Below are positions 7,856 through 17,340 of a DNA stretch of 39,477 nt, in pieces (positions within the stretch are counted from its first letter, which is position 1; each line of letters starts with the position of its first letter). The stretch comes from an uncultured Treponema sp. (lineage in GTDB: Bacteria > Spirochaetota > Spirochaetia > Treponematales > Treponemataceae), in contig CALCRU010000035.1 of assembly GCA_937894335.1 (NCBI GenBank), positions 1 to 39,477 on the forward strand, read 5' to 3'. Made by a program: the position numbers and the translations under genes. Below the pieces are notes generated by a model. That model saw only the letters and a list, made by a program, of their open reading frames with translations. It made no database searches and was not told the DNA's origin.

Positions 7856-8815
7856 ATGAAGAAAGAAAAGGAGAATAAGACAGGCATAGTGCGCAATCCG
7901 AGCAAGGCTCCCTTGTACATTATACTGATCGTTTCCGCTCTGGCAGTTTTAACAGTCCTCGGCTTTGTTACCTATCGGATCATATATCGGTACAGTCACA
8001 GACCTAATTCCATCCCATCACTTTATGAACTTTGGAACCAGAAAAACTATGAAGAACTGTATGCCAGTTCCGCCGCCATACTTTCTGAACGCCCTTTTCT
8101 TAACACCGCTAGAACTTTTCACGGCTACAGCGCCTTTTATCTTGCCGTTTCACAGACAGACTCCACTGTTGCACAGAACTATCTAGACGAAGCCATAATC
8201 AACCTAAGAATTGCCCTCCAGTCCTGTAAGGAAGACACACGGTCTCAGATTGAATACATGCTGGGAAAGTCCTATTTTTTTAAGGACGACATTTCTTCCT
8301 ACCACTACTATGCAGACCTTGCAGTGGAATATCTTACTGCGGCTATGGAGCACGGTTACAGGGCTTCTGACATTGCGGAACGTCTTGGCCTAAGTTATGC
8401 CTCTTTGGGCCGAACTCAGGAAAGCATTGCGGCATTTACTGAAGCCCTTATTGACAGGGAAAGCGATTTTCTTCTCCTTTCCATTGCAGAACAGTATTAT
8501 GCAAACGGTCAGCCTTCGGCAGCAAAGCAGTACATTTACAGGGTTGATGTTCTTTCCAACAATTCCGACCTTTTGGAACGCTGTCACATTCTTCGCGGAA
8601 AAATCCTTATGGACGAAGGGGATCTTGAAGGCGCACAAATGGAATTCGAATCAATTTTGCAAAATAACGAAAATTCTGCTGACGCACACTATGAACTTAG
8701 TGTAATATATAAAAAGCAGGGCAACATGGTTAAGGCTAGGTCTGAATGGCGAGAGGCGCTTAAAATTCAGCCCAACCATCCTGGAGTGCTTGCAGAAATG
8801 GCAGAATCAAGTTAA
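7856..8815 (+). CDS. Membrane-anchored TPR protein
   Basis: A 319-residue protein with a cytoplasmic basic start, one membrane helix (about 18-40, APLYIILIVSALAVLTVLGF), and then tetratricopeptide repeats to the end. The repeats are clearest in the last half, for example AERLGLSYASLGRTQESIAA and AHYELSVIYKKQGNMVKARS. TPR arrays are protein-binding scaffolds. Its position directly before mreB (29-base gap) suggests, without proof, a partner role in envelope or cell-shape complexes on the periplasmic face. A TPR gene before mreB is, from memory, also found in other treponemes. GGTGGG about 9 nt before the ATG serves as ribosome site. Confidence 0.8.
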   Translation: MKKEKENKTGIVRNPSKAPLYIILIVSALAVLTVLGFVTYRIIYRYSHRPNSIPSLYELWNQKNYEELYASSAAILSERPFLNTARTFHGYSAFYLAVSQTDSTVAQNYLDEAIINLRIALQSCKEDTRSQIEYMLGKSYFFKDDISSYHYYADLAVEYLTAAMEHGYRASDIAERLGLSYASLGRTQESIAAFTEALIDRESDFLLLSIAEQYYANGQPSAAKQYIYRVDVLSNNSDLLERCHILRGKILMDEGDLEGAQMEFESILQNNENSADAHYELSVIYKKQGNMVKARSEWREALKIQPNHPGVLAEMAESS

Positions 8816-8844
8816 CATAGATACATAATTGGGAGGATATAAAA

Positions 8845-9882
8845 ATGGCTTTTTGGGACAATTTTACTACGGACATAGGTATTGATTTGGGAACATGCAA
8901 TACCCTTATTTATGTCCGCGGACAGGGCATTGTAATTGACGAACCCTCTGTAGTTGCAGTTGAAAAGGGTACTGGCAAGGTTGTTGCCGTAGGTGCAGAA
9001 GCTAAGCGCATGCTGTGGAAGACTCCAGGCGGAATCTCTGCAATCCGTCCCCTTGCTGATGGAGTTATTTCTGACAGTGATTCCACAGAAAAAATGATAA
9101 AATACTTTGTCTCAAAGATAATTCCCCGTCATCGTCTTTTCCGTTCCACAAGAATGAAGATAGGAATTCCTTCCTGCATTACTCAGGTTGAACGAGATGC
9201 TGTTGTAGCTGCAGCTCTTAAGGCTGGTGCAAAGGAAGTTGGCGTTATAGAAGAAAGTCTTGCTGCTGCCATTGGTGCTCAGATTCCCATTTACGAACCA
9301 GCAGGTCACATGGTGTGCGATATTGGTGGCGGTACCACGGAAGTTTCTGTAATTTCTTTGGGTGGCATGGTAACAACTTCTTCAATCCGCACAGGTGGAA
9401 ACGCTTTTGACGAAGCCATCATCAAGCATGTTCGCTCAGTACACAACCTTAAAATTGGTCAGCAGACTGCCGAACGCCTTAAGATAGACATTGGAAACGC
9501 AACTCCCGACAAGACAATCGAAAAGATGGAAATTAAGGGTACCGATGCAATTACTGGTTTGCCACGCCGTCTTGAAGTTGACTCTGTAGAAGTCCGAGAA
9601 TCCCTTAAGGAACCAATAACAAAAATCGTGGAAGAAATAAAGCGTACTCTTGGCGTTACTCCTCCTGAACTTGCTGCCGACATTGTTGAGCGCGGAATTG
9701 TAATGACAGGTGGAGGTTCCATGCTTAAAGGACTTCAGAAGCTTATTTCTAAGGAAACCGGCGTTCCTGTATTTTTGGTTGAAAAGCCTCTTGAGTGTGT
9801 TGCCGTTGGTGCAGGTCAGGCGTTTGAACTGTTTAAAGATATGTCTACAGACCGCTCCATCTACGACAACCTTAACAGCTAA
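8845..9882 (+). CDS. mreB: Rod-shape actin homologue MreB
   Basis: A bacterial actin that forms membrane-bound filaments guiding lateral wall synthesis. The 345-residue protein has the actin-type ATP motifs: phosphate 1 TDIGIDLGTCNTLIYV near residues 8-23, phosphate 2 VCDIGGGTTEVSVISLGG around 157, and the adenosine motif near IVMTGGGSML around 285. The length is standard. A strong GGGAGG precedes the ATG by 8 nt. It is followed 11 nt later by mreC, and is the first gene of a complete elongasome block. Confidence 0.98.
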   Translation: MAFWDNFTTDIGIDLGTCNTLIYVRGQGIVIDEPSVVAVEKGTGKVVAVGAEAKRMLWKTPGGISAIRPLADGVISDSDSTEKMIKYFVSKIIPRHRLFRSTRMKIGIPSCITQVERDAVVAAALKAGAKEVGVIEESLAAAIGAQIPIYEPAGHMVCDIGGGTTEVSVISLGGMVTTSSIRTGGNAFDEAIIKHVRSVHNLKIGQQTAERLKIDIGNATPDKTIEKMEIKGTDAITGLPRRLEVDSVEVRESLKEPITKIVEEIKRTLGVTPPELAADIVERGIVMTGGGSMLKGLQKLISKETGVPVFLVEKPLECVAVGAGQAFELFKDMSTDRSIYDNLNS

Positions 9883-9893
9883 AAGGCCGCCTT

Positions 9894-10778
9894 ATGATTC
9901 GCAGGGTTAAGACCAAGTTTTCCTTCCGACTGCCAGAAATAGTTCTTGCAGCACTGGTTTTTATAAGCACCATATGTCTCGCTTTTTTTTCGGGCCGATT
10001 CATTGTTGACATTCAGAAGGTGGGCTTTGCTGCCTTGTCAACGGTGCAGAAGGGTGTGCATGCAGTTACCTCGGCAGTTACGGGTACGGTGGGTGCCATA
10101 AAGGAAACCGCAAATCTTAGGCGTGAGTATGAAGAACTTACCAAAAAACTGGAAGACTATGAATACCTGCAGCGCAACAATACGGAAATCCGAAAAGAAA
10201 ATGAGCGTCTTAGGGAACAGTTAGGCTTTGCTACTGAAACTGCTTACAAAAACTATCCAGCACACATAATTGCTCGGGATCCAGACAATCAGTATTCGGG
10301 AATAACAATCGACAGGGGAGCCAGAAACGGAATTCAAAAAGGCATGCCTGTAATTGCAATTCAAAACGGAACTGTAGGTGTCGTGGGTAAGGTTGTTTCC
10401 GTCGGTGTGGGAACAAGTCTTGTAATGCCCATTTACGACACTCAGTGCTATATTTCTGCAAGAATTCAAAACACTAGGGACATTGGTCTTGTAAGCGGCA
10501 ACGGAGTAAATTCATCAGTCCTTTCTCTAAAGTATATAAACAAGAGGAATCGGGACGACTTTATGCATGGTGATATTGTTGTTACCAGCGGAGAAAACGA
10601 CAACTACATGCCTGACATTCCCATAGGAACAATAGATGCGGTGGAAGTTGTTGATTATGATTCTTCCCTGAACATTACCCTTACGCCCATGATTGATTTT
10701 TCCCGTCTAGAAATTGTTCTTGTTGTTGACCAGACCCAGCCCAACGACAAGGCAGAAGAAGGGGAGGTCTCACGGTGA
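9894..10778 (+). CDS. mreC: Rod-shape determining protein MreC
   Basis: A bitopic periplasmic scaffold linking MreB filaments to PBP2/RodA. The 294-residue sequence has one N-terminal membrane helix (about 13-35), a coiled coil (about 75-105, EELTKKLEDYEYLQRNNTEI), and the paired beta-barrel MreC core with the typical segments DRGARNGIQKGMPV and VGVGTSLVMPIYD. Its stop overlaps the mreD GTG by four bases. Confidence 0.95.
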   Translation: MIRRVKTKFSFRLPEIVLAALVFISTICLAFFSGRFIVDIQKVGFAALSTVQKGVHAVTSAVTGTVGAIKETANLRREYEELTKKLEDYEYLQRNNTEIRKENERLREQLGFATETAYKNYPAHIIARDPDNQYSGITIDRGARNGIQKGMPVIAIQNGTVGVVGKVVSVGVGTSLVMPIYDTQCYISARIQNTRDIGLVSGNGVNSSVLSLKYINKRNRDDFMHGDIVVTSGENDNYMPDIPIGTIDAVEVVDYDSSLNITLTPMIDFSRLEIVLVVDQTQPNDKAEEGEVSR

Positions 10779-11284
10779 TAAAGTCTTTTTCCATAGGTTC
10801 ATTTATCGTACTTTGTGCAGCCCTGATTGAATCTGTCATACTTGCAAACATAATGTTTCTTCCTGCGGTTCCAGATTTGGTTCTGCTATGCGTCCTCTTC
10901 ATTTCGATACACAACGGTCGCCTTATGGGAGAATCTACTGGCTTTATTTCTGGACTTATTCTAGACTTTTTAAGTGCCGCTCCCTTCGGATTAAACTGCC
11001 TTTACAGAACAGTCCTTGGCTATGTGGGCGGACTTTTTGCAAAGACCATAAGCACGGAAGGCTTTTTTATTCCCATGTTGCTTGGTCTTTGCGCTTCGGT
11101 TCTAAAGGTTGTTTCCCTTTGGCTTATTTCATTTTTGTTTCCGGCGTCATCACTGGCATTCAGTCCTTTTACATGGACCGTGCTTTTTGAAATAGGGCTT
11201 AACACAATTCTTGCACCCTTCATGTTCAAGTTCCTGAGCCTGTTTAAAAAGTCCCTCCTTCTTAAGCCGGAGAGCATTTCGTAA
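10775..11284 (+). CDS. mreD: Rod-shape determining protein MreD
   Basis: A small polytopic membrane protein of 169 residues with about five hydrophobic segments and the MreD-typical stretch GESTGFISGLILDFLSAAPF. It belongs to the elongasome with MreB and MreC. It starts at GTG within the mreC stop (GTGA overlap), preceded by a strong GGGGAGG. Its TAA stop shares one base with the ATG of mrdA, so the three genes are translationally coupled. Confidence 0.93.
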   Translation: MIKSFSIGSFIVLCAALIESVILANIMFLPAVPDLVLLCVLFISIHNGRLMGESTGFISGLILDFLSAAPFGLNCLYRTVLGYVGGLFAKTISTEGFFIPMLLGLCASVLKVVSLWLISFLFPASSLAFSPFTWTVLFEIGLNTILAPFMFKFLSLFKKSLLLKPESIS

Positions 11285-13170
11285 TGCAGGTAAATTCGTC
11301 CTTCTATCAGACTGAACTTCTCGAAAAGGGAAACGAACGGCTTTCTCTGCTTGTTATTGGGACGCTTGTTCTTTTTGCTGTTTATACTCTAAAACTCTTT
11401 TCCTTGCAGGTTGTGCACGGACAGCAGTACACCCGTCAGGCTGAGCGGATTTCTACCACAACAAATACAATTACTCCCCAGCGTGGAGAAATATACGACA
11501 GGAACGCCTTGCTTCCCATGGTTATAAACACGGATGCATTTGCCGTAAAACTTACCCCCGGAGAAATTCCTTCCGGCTACTACGACACTGTGGCTACAAA
11601 ACTTGCGGAATATCTTGGCATTTCAAAGTCTTACATTGACCAAAAGGTTCCTGCAAAAATGCGGGATAAGTTTGTTGCCATAGAAATAAAGACAAATGTT
11701 CCTTTCCAGACAATTACCAACATTGCAGAAAACCGCACAGATTTGCCCGGCGTTACCTGGGAAAACAAACCTCTCAGAAACTATGTAGAAACAGGTTCCA
11801 TTAGCCATGTGCTTGGATATGTAGGAAACATTTCTCCAGAGGAAGTTCTTACCCTTTACAATCAGGGGTATACCGACAACTCTGTGGTAGGAAAGGCCGG
11901 AATAGAAAAACAATATGACTATCTTTTGCAGGGTAAGTCAGGTTACGAAAGCCGAACTGTAGATGCAAACGGCCGCATAATAAGCGACATCCCCATAATA
12001 ACACCTCCCGAGCCTGGAAAAAATCTTGTGCTTACGATTGATTCCTCTATTCAGAAACTTGCGGAAGAAGCCTTGGGTGAACGGGTAGGGGCTCTTGTTG
12101 TCCTTAAGCCTTCCAACGGAGAAGTTCTTGCCATGGTGTCTTACCCCTATTATGATGCCAACATTTTCTCCTCCGACAACTTTTCTTCCGAGTATACAAA
12201 AATCGCCCAGAGTGCAAACAGTCCTCTTATGAATCGCGCTGTAGACGCCCTATATCCTCCTGCATCAACATTTAAAACCATAATGACTACGGCAATCCTT
12301 AACGAGCATCCAAAAAACATTTCTCCCACCACAAGAATCGAATGCTCTGGAAAAATAGAATACGGCGGACGAATTTTTAACTGCCATGTAAAGGAACCGG
12401 GACACGGACGCCTTGACTTAAAAAACGGACTTGCCCAGTCCTGCGATGTTTACTTCTGGGAAGCGGGTCTTGAACTTGGCGTAGATGTAATTGCTTCCTA
12501 TGCAAAGGAATTTGGTTTTTCTTCAAGCCTTGAAATTGATTTGCCTTCTCAGAAAACGGGCTTTGTTCCCACGGCACAGTGGAAGGAACGGAGCAAGCAC
12601 CAGAAGTGGATGGGCGGAGACACCCTTAACATGTCAATCGGTCAGGGCTATACCGAAGTAACTCCTCTTCATGTTGCCGACATGATGGCCATGGTATGCA
12701 ACAGCGGCACCATTTACAAGCCCCATCTTCTAAAGGAAGTTCGTGACGGAGCAACTGGCGAAGTTGTGCAGATAGTGGAACCGGAAGTCCTTACAGAATC
12801 AACTATACCTTCTGATATATGGAAGCAAGTTCAGACAGACCTTCGCTACACAATTACTGACGGTACTGCAATTTATCCCATGGGAAATCGCACTGTCCAG
12901 ATTGCAGGAAAGACGGGAACTGCAGAAGTAAACGGTTACGGTGCTAATCACTGGCACTCATGGATGGTTGCCTATGCACCCTATGACGCTCCTGTAGAAG
13001 AGCAGATTGTAGTTGTAACTTTGGTTGAGGCTGTAAACAAATGGGAATGGTGGGCGCCTTACGCTACAAACATTGTTATACAGGGCTACTTTAATAATCA
13101 AACTTTTGATCAGGCTATAGACGCTTTGGGATTCAGATATCTTGCACCTCAGACGGGAGGCCGTGAATAA
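11284..13170 (+). CDS. mrdA: Penicillin-binding protein 2 (elongation transpeptidase)
   Basis: A monofunctional class B penicillin-binding protein that cross-links lateral-wall peptidoglycan. One N-terminal membrane helix (about 22-42) is followed by the pedestal domain and the transpeptidase domain with the active-site motif S328-T-F-K331, the second motif SCDVYFW and the third motif K543-T-G-T. With 628 residues it has the usual PBP2 size. The reading is PBP2 rather than PBP3 because of its place between mreD and rodA and the SCDVYFW block. Confidence 0.96.
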   Translation: MQVNSSFYQTELLEKGNERLSLLVIGTLVLFAVYTLKLFSLQVVHGQQYTRQAERISTTTNTITPQRGEIYDRNALLPMVINTDAFAVKLTPGEIPSGYYDTVATKLAEYLGISKSYIDQKVPAKMRDKFVAIEIKTNVPFQTITNIAENRTDLPGVTWENKPLRNYVETGSISHVLGYVGNISPEEVLTLYNQGYTDNSVVGKAGIEKQYDYLLQGKSGYESRTVDANGRIISDIPIITPPEPGKNLVLTIDSSIQKLAEEALGERVGALVVLKPSNGEVLAMVSYPYYDANIFSSDNFSSEYTKIAQSANSPLMNRAVDALYPPASTFKTIMTTAILNEHPKNISPTTRIECSGKIEYGGRIFNCHVKEPGHGRLDLKNGLAQSCDVYFWEAGLELGVDVIASYAKEFGFSSSLEIDLPSQKTGFVPTAQWKERSKHQKWMGGDTLNMSIGQGYTEVTPLHVADMMAMVCNSGTIYKPHLLKEVRDGATGEVVQIVEPEVLTESTIPSDIWKQVQTDLRYTITDGTAIYPMGNRTVQIAGKTGTAEVNGYGANHWHSWMVAYAPYDAPVEEQIVVVTLVEAVNKWEWWAPYATNIVIQGYFNNQTFDQAIDALGFRYLAPQTGGRE

Positions 13171-14490
13171 ATGAAGGCGAAAATAATAACTACTTTTGAC
13201 TACATACTCATCGGTTGCGTCATTCTTCTTGTTACCTTGGGCATAATGTTCATCTATTCTTCAGGAATTAACCAGAACGGAATTCTTGTCAAAAAGGAAT
13301 ACCTCCGTCAGATTATGTGGGCTATTGTAGGTCTTGTAATTATGGTTCTGGTGGCATTTATAGATTACCGAAAGTACAATCGCTACCTAAAGTATGTCTA
13401 TGCTGCAGTAATTGTTGTTCTTGTGCTTACCCGTATTCTTGCCCGTGACATAAACGGTGCGCGAAGCTGGATTGGCATTGGCGGATTGGGCATTCAGCCG
13501 TCAGAGCCTTCAAAAATCATATTCATTCTCTTTCTTGCTTACTATCTTGAACGCTCTCAGAACGAAAAACCTCTAAGGCGCTTTATTTACGCTACAGTCA
13601 TAATGATTGTTCCCATGGGACTCATACTGATTCAGCCTGATATGGGTACAGCATCAGTCTATCTTGCAGTCTTCCTTTTTATGTGCTTTATAGCGGGAAT
13701 CCCTGTGCGCTACCTTATGATTGTTCTTGCAACGGGTCTGCTTTCCATAGTGTTTGCAGTTCTTCCCGACTGGGAAACCGTCATCTTTAAGAGGTCCATA
13801 GCGGTTATCTCGGTTCTTACAAACATAAAACTGCGAATAATTGTAATTATTGCCAGTCTTGCCATTACGGTAATCGGTATTCTTGGACAGATTTTCTTTA
13901 AGAAGCGCTACTACTATTGGATAACTTATGTTGCCGCCATTTTTGCAGTTGCCCTCGTTGCATCTCTGGGTGCGGATAAGGTATTGAAGGCCTACCAGAA
14001 GGAAAGACTTATAATCTTTCTTGACCCTTACAGCAAACCAGAAGGTAGCGGCTATCACCTTATTCAGTCCCTTATTGCAATTGGTGCTGGCGGATTTTCT
14101 GGAAGGGGATTTTTAAACGGAACCCAGAGCCACTACCGTTTTCTTCCTCAGCAGAGCACGGACTTTATTTTTAGCATTATTTCTGAAGAATTTGGCTTTA
14201 TAGGCGGAGTAACGGTTTTTGCCCTTTACCTTATAATCATATTCCGCATTGTAAAGATAATGAGAAATGCAACCAGCGTCTACGCTCTCTATATCTGCGC
14301 AGGAATTCTGGGAATGTTCCTCTATCATTTTATGGTAAATGTTGGTATGGTAATGGGTATAATGCCCATCACTGGTATTCCCTTGCCCTTCCTTTCTTAC
14401 GGTGGTTCTGCCCTTGTAACAAACATGATAGCCGTGGGGCTTCTCTTAAGCATAAATGCTCGCCGTCTTGATTTTGCAGTGGCGGTTTAG
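13171..14490 (+). CDS. rodA: Peptidoglycan glycosyltransferase RodA
   Basis: A SEDS-family polytopic membrane enzyme that polymerises lipid II in the elongasome as partner of PBP2. About ten membrane helices are visible, with the SEDS hallmarks GIQPSEPSKI and the C-terminal GIPLPFLSYGGSAL. At 439 residues it is somewhat longer than the common 370-420, mainly from an extra hydrophobic stretch in the middle (about 205-260). The ATG follows the mrdA stop without a gap. Confidence 0.96.
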   Translation: MKAKIITTFDYILIGCVILLVTLGIMFIYSSGINQNGILVKKEYLRQIMWAIVGLVIMVLVAFIDYRKYNRYLKYVYAAVIVVLVLTRILARDINGARSWIGIGGLGIQPSEPSKIIFILFLAYYLERSQNEKPLRRFIYATVIMIVPMGLILIQPDMGTASVYLAVFLFMCFIAGIPVRYLMIVLATGLLSIVFAVLPDWETVIFKRSIAVISVLTNIKLRIIVIIASLAITVIGILGQIFFKKRYYYWITYVAAIFAVALVASLGADKVLKAYQKERLIIFLDPYSKPEGSGYHLIQSLIAIGAGGFSGRGFLNGTQSHYRFLPQQSTDFIFSIISEEFGFIGGVTVFALYLIIIFRIVKIMRNATSVYALYICAGILGMFLYHFMVNVGMVMGIMPITGIPLPFLSYGGSALVTNMIAVGLLLSINARRLDFAVAV

Positions 14491-14493
14491 CCT

Positions 14494-17187
14494 ATGCGTT
14501 TGGTTAATCCCCTTGAGGCATTTGGTTCAAAACTGAACAGCGTTTCCTCTCCCTCAAGATATTTGGGAATGGAGTACGGAATTACCGTAAAGCCTCACAC
14601 TCAAAAAAAACTCTTTAACTTTGCAATGGCCTTTCCAGACCTGTACGAAATAGGCATGTCAAATCTTGCCGTAAAGATAATTTACAATGGTCTTAACGCC
14701 TATGAAGGAATTAGGTGCGAGAGGGTATTTGCCCCTGATGTAGATTTTGAAAAACTTCTTGCCAACTCCAATGTTCCCCTCTATACCCTTGAAACAGGAA
14801 TGCCCCTCTGTTGTGTAGACATGATTGGCTTTTCCATAGGATATGAGCTAGGCATTACAGAAGTTCTTGCCATGCTGCAGAGTGGTAAGGTTCCACTTTG
14901 TGCTTGTGATAGAAAGGAGGGAGACCCCATCGTAATTGCAGGCGGCTGTGGCGTAACAAATCCCGCTCCCTTTGCAAAGTTTTTTGATGCTGTTATCATT
15001 GGAGAAGCGGAAGCTGGCATGTTTCCCATGGTGGACACTCTTGCGCAAAAAAAAGCCGAAGGTGCCAGTCGGGAAGAACTTATTTCCTACATGGAAACTT
15101 TACCTTTTATGTGGACAAGGCGTACAGCAGAAAGTGGAAAGGTTGCAAGAAGGGCAGTGCAGGGGAACTTTGGACTTGTGCCTTCTGTTCCGTCTTGGTT
15201 TCCTCTTCCCTCCCTAAAGCCTGTGCAGGATCACGGTGTCATAGAAATTATGAGGGGCTGTCCCAACGGATGCCGTTTTTGCCATGCTGGAGTCTATTAC
15301 AGGCCCAACCGAGTAAAGGCTCTTTCCCTTATCATTGAAGAAATTGACCACCTTGTTTTTGATGCTGGTTACCGTGAAATTAGCCTTAATTCCCTTAGCA
15401 GTGCGGACTTTCCTGACATAGAAGGCCTGTTGGACATTTTGAACAAGCGTTACGAGGGCTACAATGTATCCTTTCAGCTTCCATCTCTTAAGGTAAACAG
15501 CCTTTCCCTTCCCATACTGGAAAAACTTTCCAAAATCAGGCGCAGTGGACTTACTTTTGCCGTAGAAACTCCAGAAGAACTGTGGCAGCTTAGCCTAAAC
15601 AAGGAAGTGTATGCTCAGCATTTGACGGACATTATTCTGGAAGCAAAAAAGCGAGGCTGGAGCGGTGCAAAGTTTTACTTTATGGTGGGACTTCCTGTGG
15701 GGGACTATTTTAAAGACGGCTCTAAAACCGAGGAAGAAGCTATTACCGATTTTCTTCTTGAAATTCAGGCCAAACCCCGAATCCAGTGCAATGTAAATGT
15801 GGGGGTGTTTATTCCCAAGCCCCACACGCCCTATCAGTGGGTAAGACAGATTACTCCTCAAGAAGCGTCTAAAAAACTAGACTATATTGCCTCCCGTCTT
15901 CCTAGAGGAAAGTTTAAGCTTAGCAGGTTCAGTTTTGACATTACCATCCTTGAGGGGCTTTTTAGCAGGGGAGACTTTTATGCAGGAGACATAATTCTGG
16001 ACGCCTTTTTGCATGGGGCCAGATTTGACGCTTGGGATGAACATCTGCGCCTTAACATGCCTCTGTGGAATGATGCCTTTGACCGAAGCGGACATGATGT
16101 TCTTTCTGACATTTTTAAAGAGTGGGATACAGATTCTGTACTTCCTTGGGATTCAGTTTCTTTGGGACCGTCAAGACAGTTCTTTAAAAGGGAGTGGTCC
16201 CGTTCTCTAAGCCATACCTTAAGTCCAAGGTGCGAGACTTCCTGTAGCCACAGATGCGGAGTTTGTAATGACGACAGCTCCAGAAGCAAGGGAGACACTT
16301 CTGTATCCGTCCATAAAACTGATGTCTTAGAAAGTGTATCAAACTGTCTACAAAATAAGACTGTAAAACCGGCTCTTTCTCGACCTGACTGTAACATCCC
16401 TATCCTTTATCGCGTTATCTTTAGCTTTAAGCGTTCTATGGGTACAGAATACACTGCCTATCTGTCTCAGGTAGAAACTTTCCATAAAGCTTTTTTAAGG
16501 TCTGGGCTTCCGGTTGTCTTTACTGCGGGATTTAATCCGCTGCCTCGGCTTGAATTTGCTACTGCTATGACTTTAGGTCTTGTTTCCGAAGAAGAGATTG
16601 CTTCTTGTCTTTTGTATGACAATATGACCCCTGAAGAGTTTATGGCCTCTATGAATGCTGTTTTGCCTGCTGGATTTGCCCTTAGTAAGGCTTTTATCTT
16701 TGCTTGTACCAACGAGAAAAAACGGGAGGCTTTAAGTTCTGTTTTGTGGGGTGCAGATTTTAACTTTACTTTTAACAAATTGGAACTGTCTAAAAAAGCA
16801 GACATTTCTGTTTTGGAAGTTGTAAGGCGCTTCGCCTTAGACGAGGGGCTATCTGAAAGTGAGGACGGAGATGTGTTTCTTGTAAAGGGGAATTTAAAAT
16901 CCGGAAAAGATAAGGCTTTAAGAAAGTGCATTGAGGAAGCTTCGGGGGTAAAGTGGTATGAGTTTTGTACTGTTTATAAAAATCAGACTTTGTCCTGGAG
17001 TGAGGAGTTAGGGCGGCCAGTTTCCTTCTTTGAGCTTTACGAAAAAATTGCAAGGGAAAATGCAGAGATAATAGAAAGGCGAAAAATTTTTGATCTTAAG
17101 AAAGCGGAATTTTATGCCCAACATCCTGATGTTTTAGAAAGGCATCTTAAAAATAAAGAAAGAAAAAAGAATCAGACTTTTGAATGA
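14494..17187 (+). CDS. Radical SAM protein fused to DUF2344 domain
   Basis: An 897-residue protein. The N-terminal part (about 1-230) resembles the B12-binding-like domain of TIGR03960-type radical SAM enzymes (FPDLYEIGMSNLAVKI, IVIAGGCGVTNPAPF). The radical SAM core follows with the [4Fe-4S] motif C256-P-N-G-C260-R-F-C263. After a Cys-rich patch (CETSCSHRCGVC) and a Ser-rich linker, the last 250 residues (from about YRVIFSFKRSMGTEYTAYLS) match the DUF2344 family (TIGR03936). In many firmicutes the two parts are separate neighbouring genes near mreBCD/rodA; here they are one polypeptide. A role in tRNA or ribosome-related modification has been suggested for the family, but the reaction is unknown. 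Three bases separate it from rodA. Confidence 0.88.
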   Translation: MRLVNPLEAFGSKLNSVSSPSRYLGMEYGITVKPHTQKKLFNFAMAFPDLYEIGMSNLAVKIIYNGLNAYEGIRCERVFAPDVDFEKLLANSNVPLYTLETGMPLCCVDMIGFSIGYELGITEVLAMLQSGKVPLCACDRKEGDPIVIAGGCGVTNPAPFAKFFDAVIIGEAEAGMFPMVDTLAQKKAEGASREELISYMETLPFMWTRRTAESGKVARRAVQGNFGLVPSVPSWFPLPSLKPVQDHGVIEIMRGCPNGCRFCHAGVYYRPNRVKALSLIIEEIDHLVFDAGYREISLNSLSSADFPDIEGLLDILNKRYEGYNVSFQLPSLKVNSLSLPILEKLSKIRRSGLTFAVETPEELWQLSLNKEVYAQHLTDIILEAKKRGWSGAKFYFMVGLPVGDYFKDGSKTEEEAITDFLLEIQAKPRIQCNVNVGVFIPKPHTPYQWVRQITPQEASKKLDYIASRLPRGKFKLSRFSFDITILEGLFSRGDFYAGDIILDAFLHGARFDAWDEHLRLNMPLWNDAFDRSGHDVLSDIFKEWDTDSVLPWDSVSLGPSRQFFKREWSRSLSHTLSPRCETSCSHRCGVCNDDSSRSKGDTSVSVHKTDVLESVSNCLQNKTVKPALSRPDCNIPILYRVIFSFKRSMGTEYTAYLSQVETFHKAFLRSGLPVVFTAGFNPLPRLEFATAMTLGLVSEEEIASCLLYDNMTPEEFMASMNAVLPAGFALSKAFIFACTNEKKREALSSVLWGADFNFTFNKLELSKKADISVLEVVRRFALDEGLSESEDGDVFLVKGNLKSGKDKALRKCIEEASGVKWYEFCTVYKNQTLSWSEELGRPVSFFELYEKIARENAEIIERRKIFDLKKAEFYAQHPDVLERHLKNKERKKNQTFE

Positions 17188-17340
17188 TGTTTTGTTTGTT
17201 CATTGTGCTGATGGTTGTAAACATTTGCTTTTTAGAATGAAAAATTGTCTAAAATGGCATTTTAGTAGACAGAATATACATTATATGATGTAAAGAAAAT
17301 GGGTAAAAACTATAGTTTGAGGGCTTTCCTTGCCCTTTTA
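17188..17340. terminator. Convergent intergenic region with terminator hairpins
   Basis: The gap between the two convergent genes holds two structures. CTAAAA/TTTTAG (17249-17265) sits inside an A/T-rich block. AGGGC-TTTCCTT-GCCCT (17320-17336) is followed by TTTT on the plus strand and overlaps the mfd stop. The second would end plus-strand transcription just inside mfd; on the minus strand it lies at the very end of mfd, with a further AAACTATAGTTT palindrome behind it. Confidence 0.6.
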
